Below, piece by piece: positions 11,110-11,143 of a DNA stretch of 11,143 nt (its first letter is position 1; every line of letters begins with the position of its first letter). Location of the stretch: assembly GCA_903912585.1 (NCBI GenBank), contig CAIWHY010000078.1, positions 1 through 11,143 on the forward strand. The letters are read 5' to 3'. Source of the DNA: an uncultured Thermoleophilia bacterium (GTDB lineage Bacteria > Actinomycetota > Thermoleophilia > UBA2241). The notes under the pieces were generated by a model. That model made no database searches. It was not told where the DNA came from and was given only the letters and a program-made list of their open reading frames with translations. The position numbers and the translations under genes were made by a program.

Positions 11110-11143
11110 GGGGGGCGGGGCCCGCCCCGCCCCCCCCCCCCCC
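11110..11143. other. G/C palindrome running into terminal poly-C (likely contig-end artefact)
   Basis: A 12-base arm (11110-11121, six G, C, four G, C) is matched by its complement at 11124-11135, and the window then continues as C only to its end. A perfect G/C hairpin followed by a homopolymer at the exact edge of a contig is typical of a sequencing or assembly stop, so the last 20 or so bases should not be trusted. Confidence 0.6.

Noticed and set aside
11110..11143. Terminal hairpin plus poly-C as a terminator or telomere-like end
   Set aside because: A homopolymer exactly at the sequence edge after a perfect G/C palindrome is better explained by a sequencing or assembly failure.

Overview
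The window is very GC-rich (third codon positions are almost all G or C). It uses GGAGG-type ribosome sites for some genes and probable leaderless starts for others: a TANNNT box 6-7 bases before ATG or GTG. This suits a chromosomal contig from a high-GC actinobacterium, possibly a soil lineage such as Thermoleophilia. The lineage is an inference; no marker gene is present. The left edge cuts a gene. The right edge ends in a G/C palindrome running into poly-C, which looks like an assembly break.

Layout. 2-262: 3' end of an unknown helical protein. 329-1390: a MNT/HEPN toxin-antitoxin pair (mntA-hepT, 499-1144) flanked by short non-coding units. Elements A (364-431) and C (1323-1386) are related: each has a sigma70-like promoter, the same predicted start base, two tight C-rich hairpins and a U-rich end. 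Element B (1206-1261) starts similarly but folds differently. 1480-1569: a scrap resembling the C-terminus of an XRE-type antitoxin. 1590-3249 (minus): a 3-hydroxyacyl-CoA dehydrogenase-family gene followed by an isochorismatase-family hydrolase. 3371-4411 (plus): ppk2, a polyphosphate:nucleotide phosphotransferase with a lysine/alanine tail. 4397-4757: five different short tandem-repeat arrays filling a convergent intergenic region. 4766-5920 (minus): an exported HSL-like esterase. 6024-7235 (plus): a secreted protein of unknown function with a fibronectin-III-like end. 7245-7520 (minus) and 7682-7942 (plus): two small unknown proteins, the second with two membrane segments. 8102-9098 (plus): a second MNT/HEPN pair whose MNT protein carries an N-terminal winged helix, with a palindrome over its promoter and start. 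9116-10108 (minus): a DUF389 membrane protein. 10165-11028 (minus): a cytidine-deaminase-fold protein fused to a Cys-rich N-terminal domain.

How the parts fit. The two HEPN-MNT modules are the clearest functional theme: two toxin RNases with adenylyltransferase antitoxins, each pair overlapping by exactly 11 bases. The second probably represses itself through its winged helix. The first has no DNA-binding domain and lies between the small RNA-like elements. Most other genes look like ordinary metabolic or envelope genes in a loosely packed chromosomal stretch. The most novel signal is the A/B/C set of promoter-hairpin-terminator units around the first pair. The tandem-repeat block behind ppk2 is the second.
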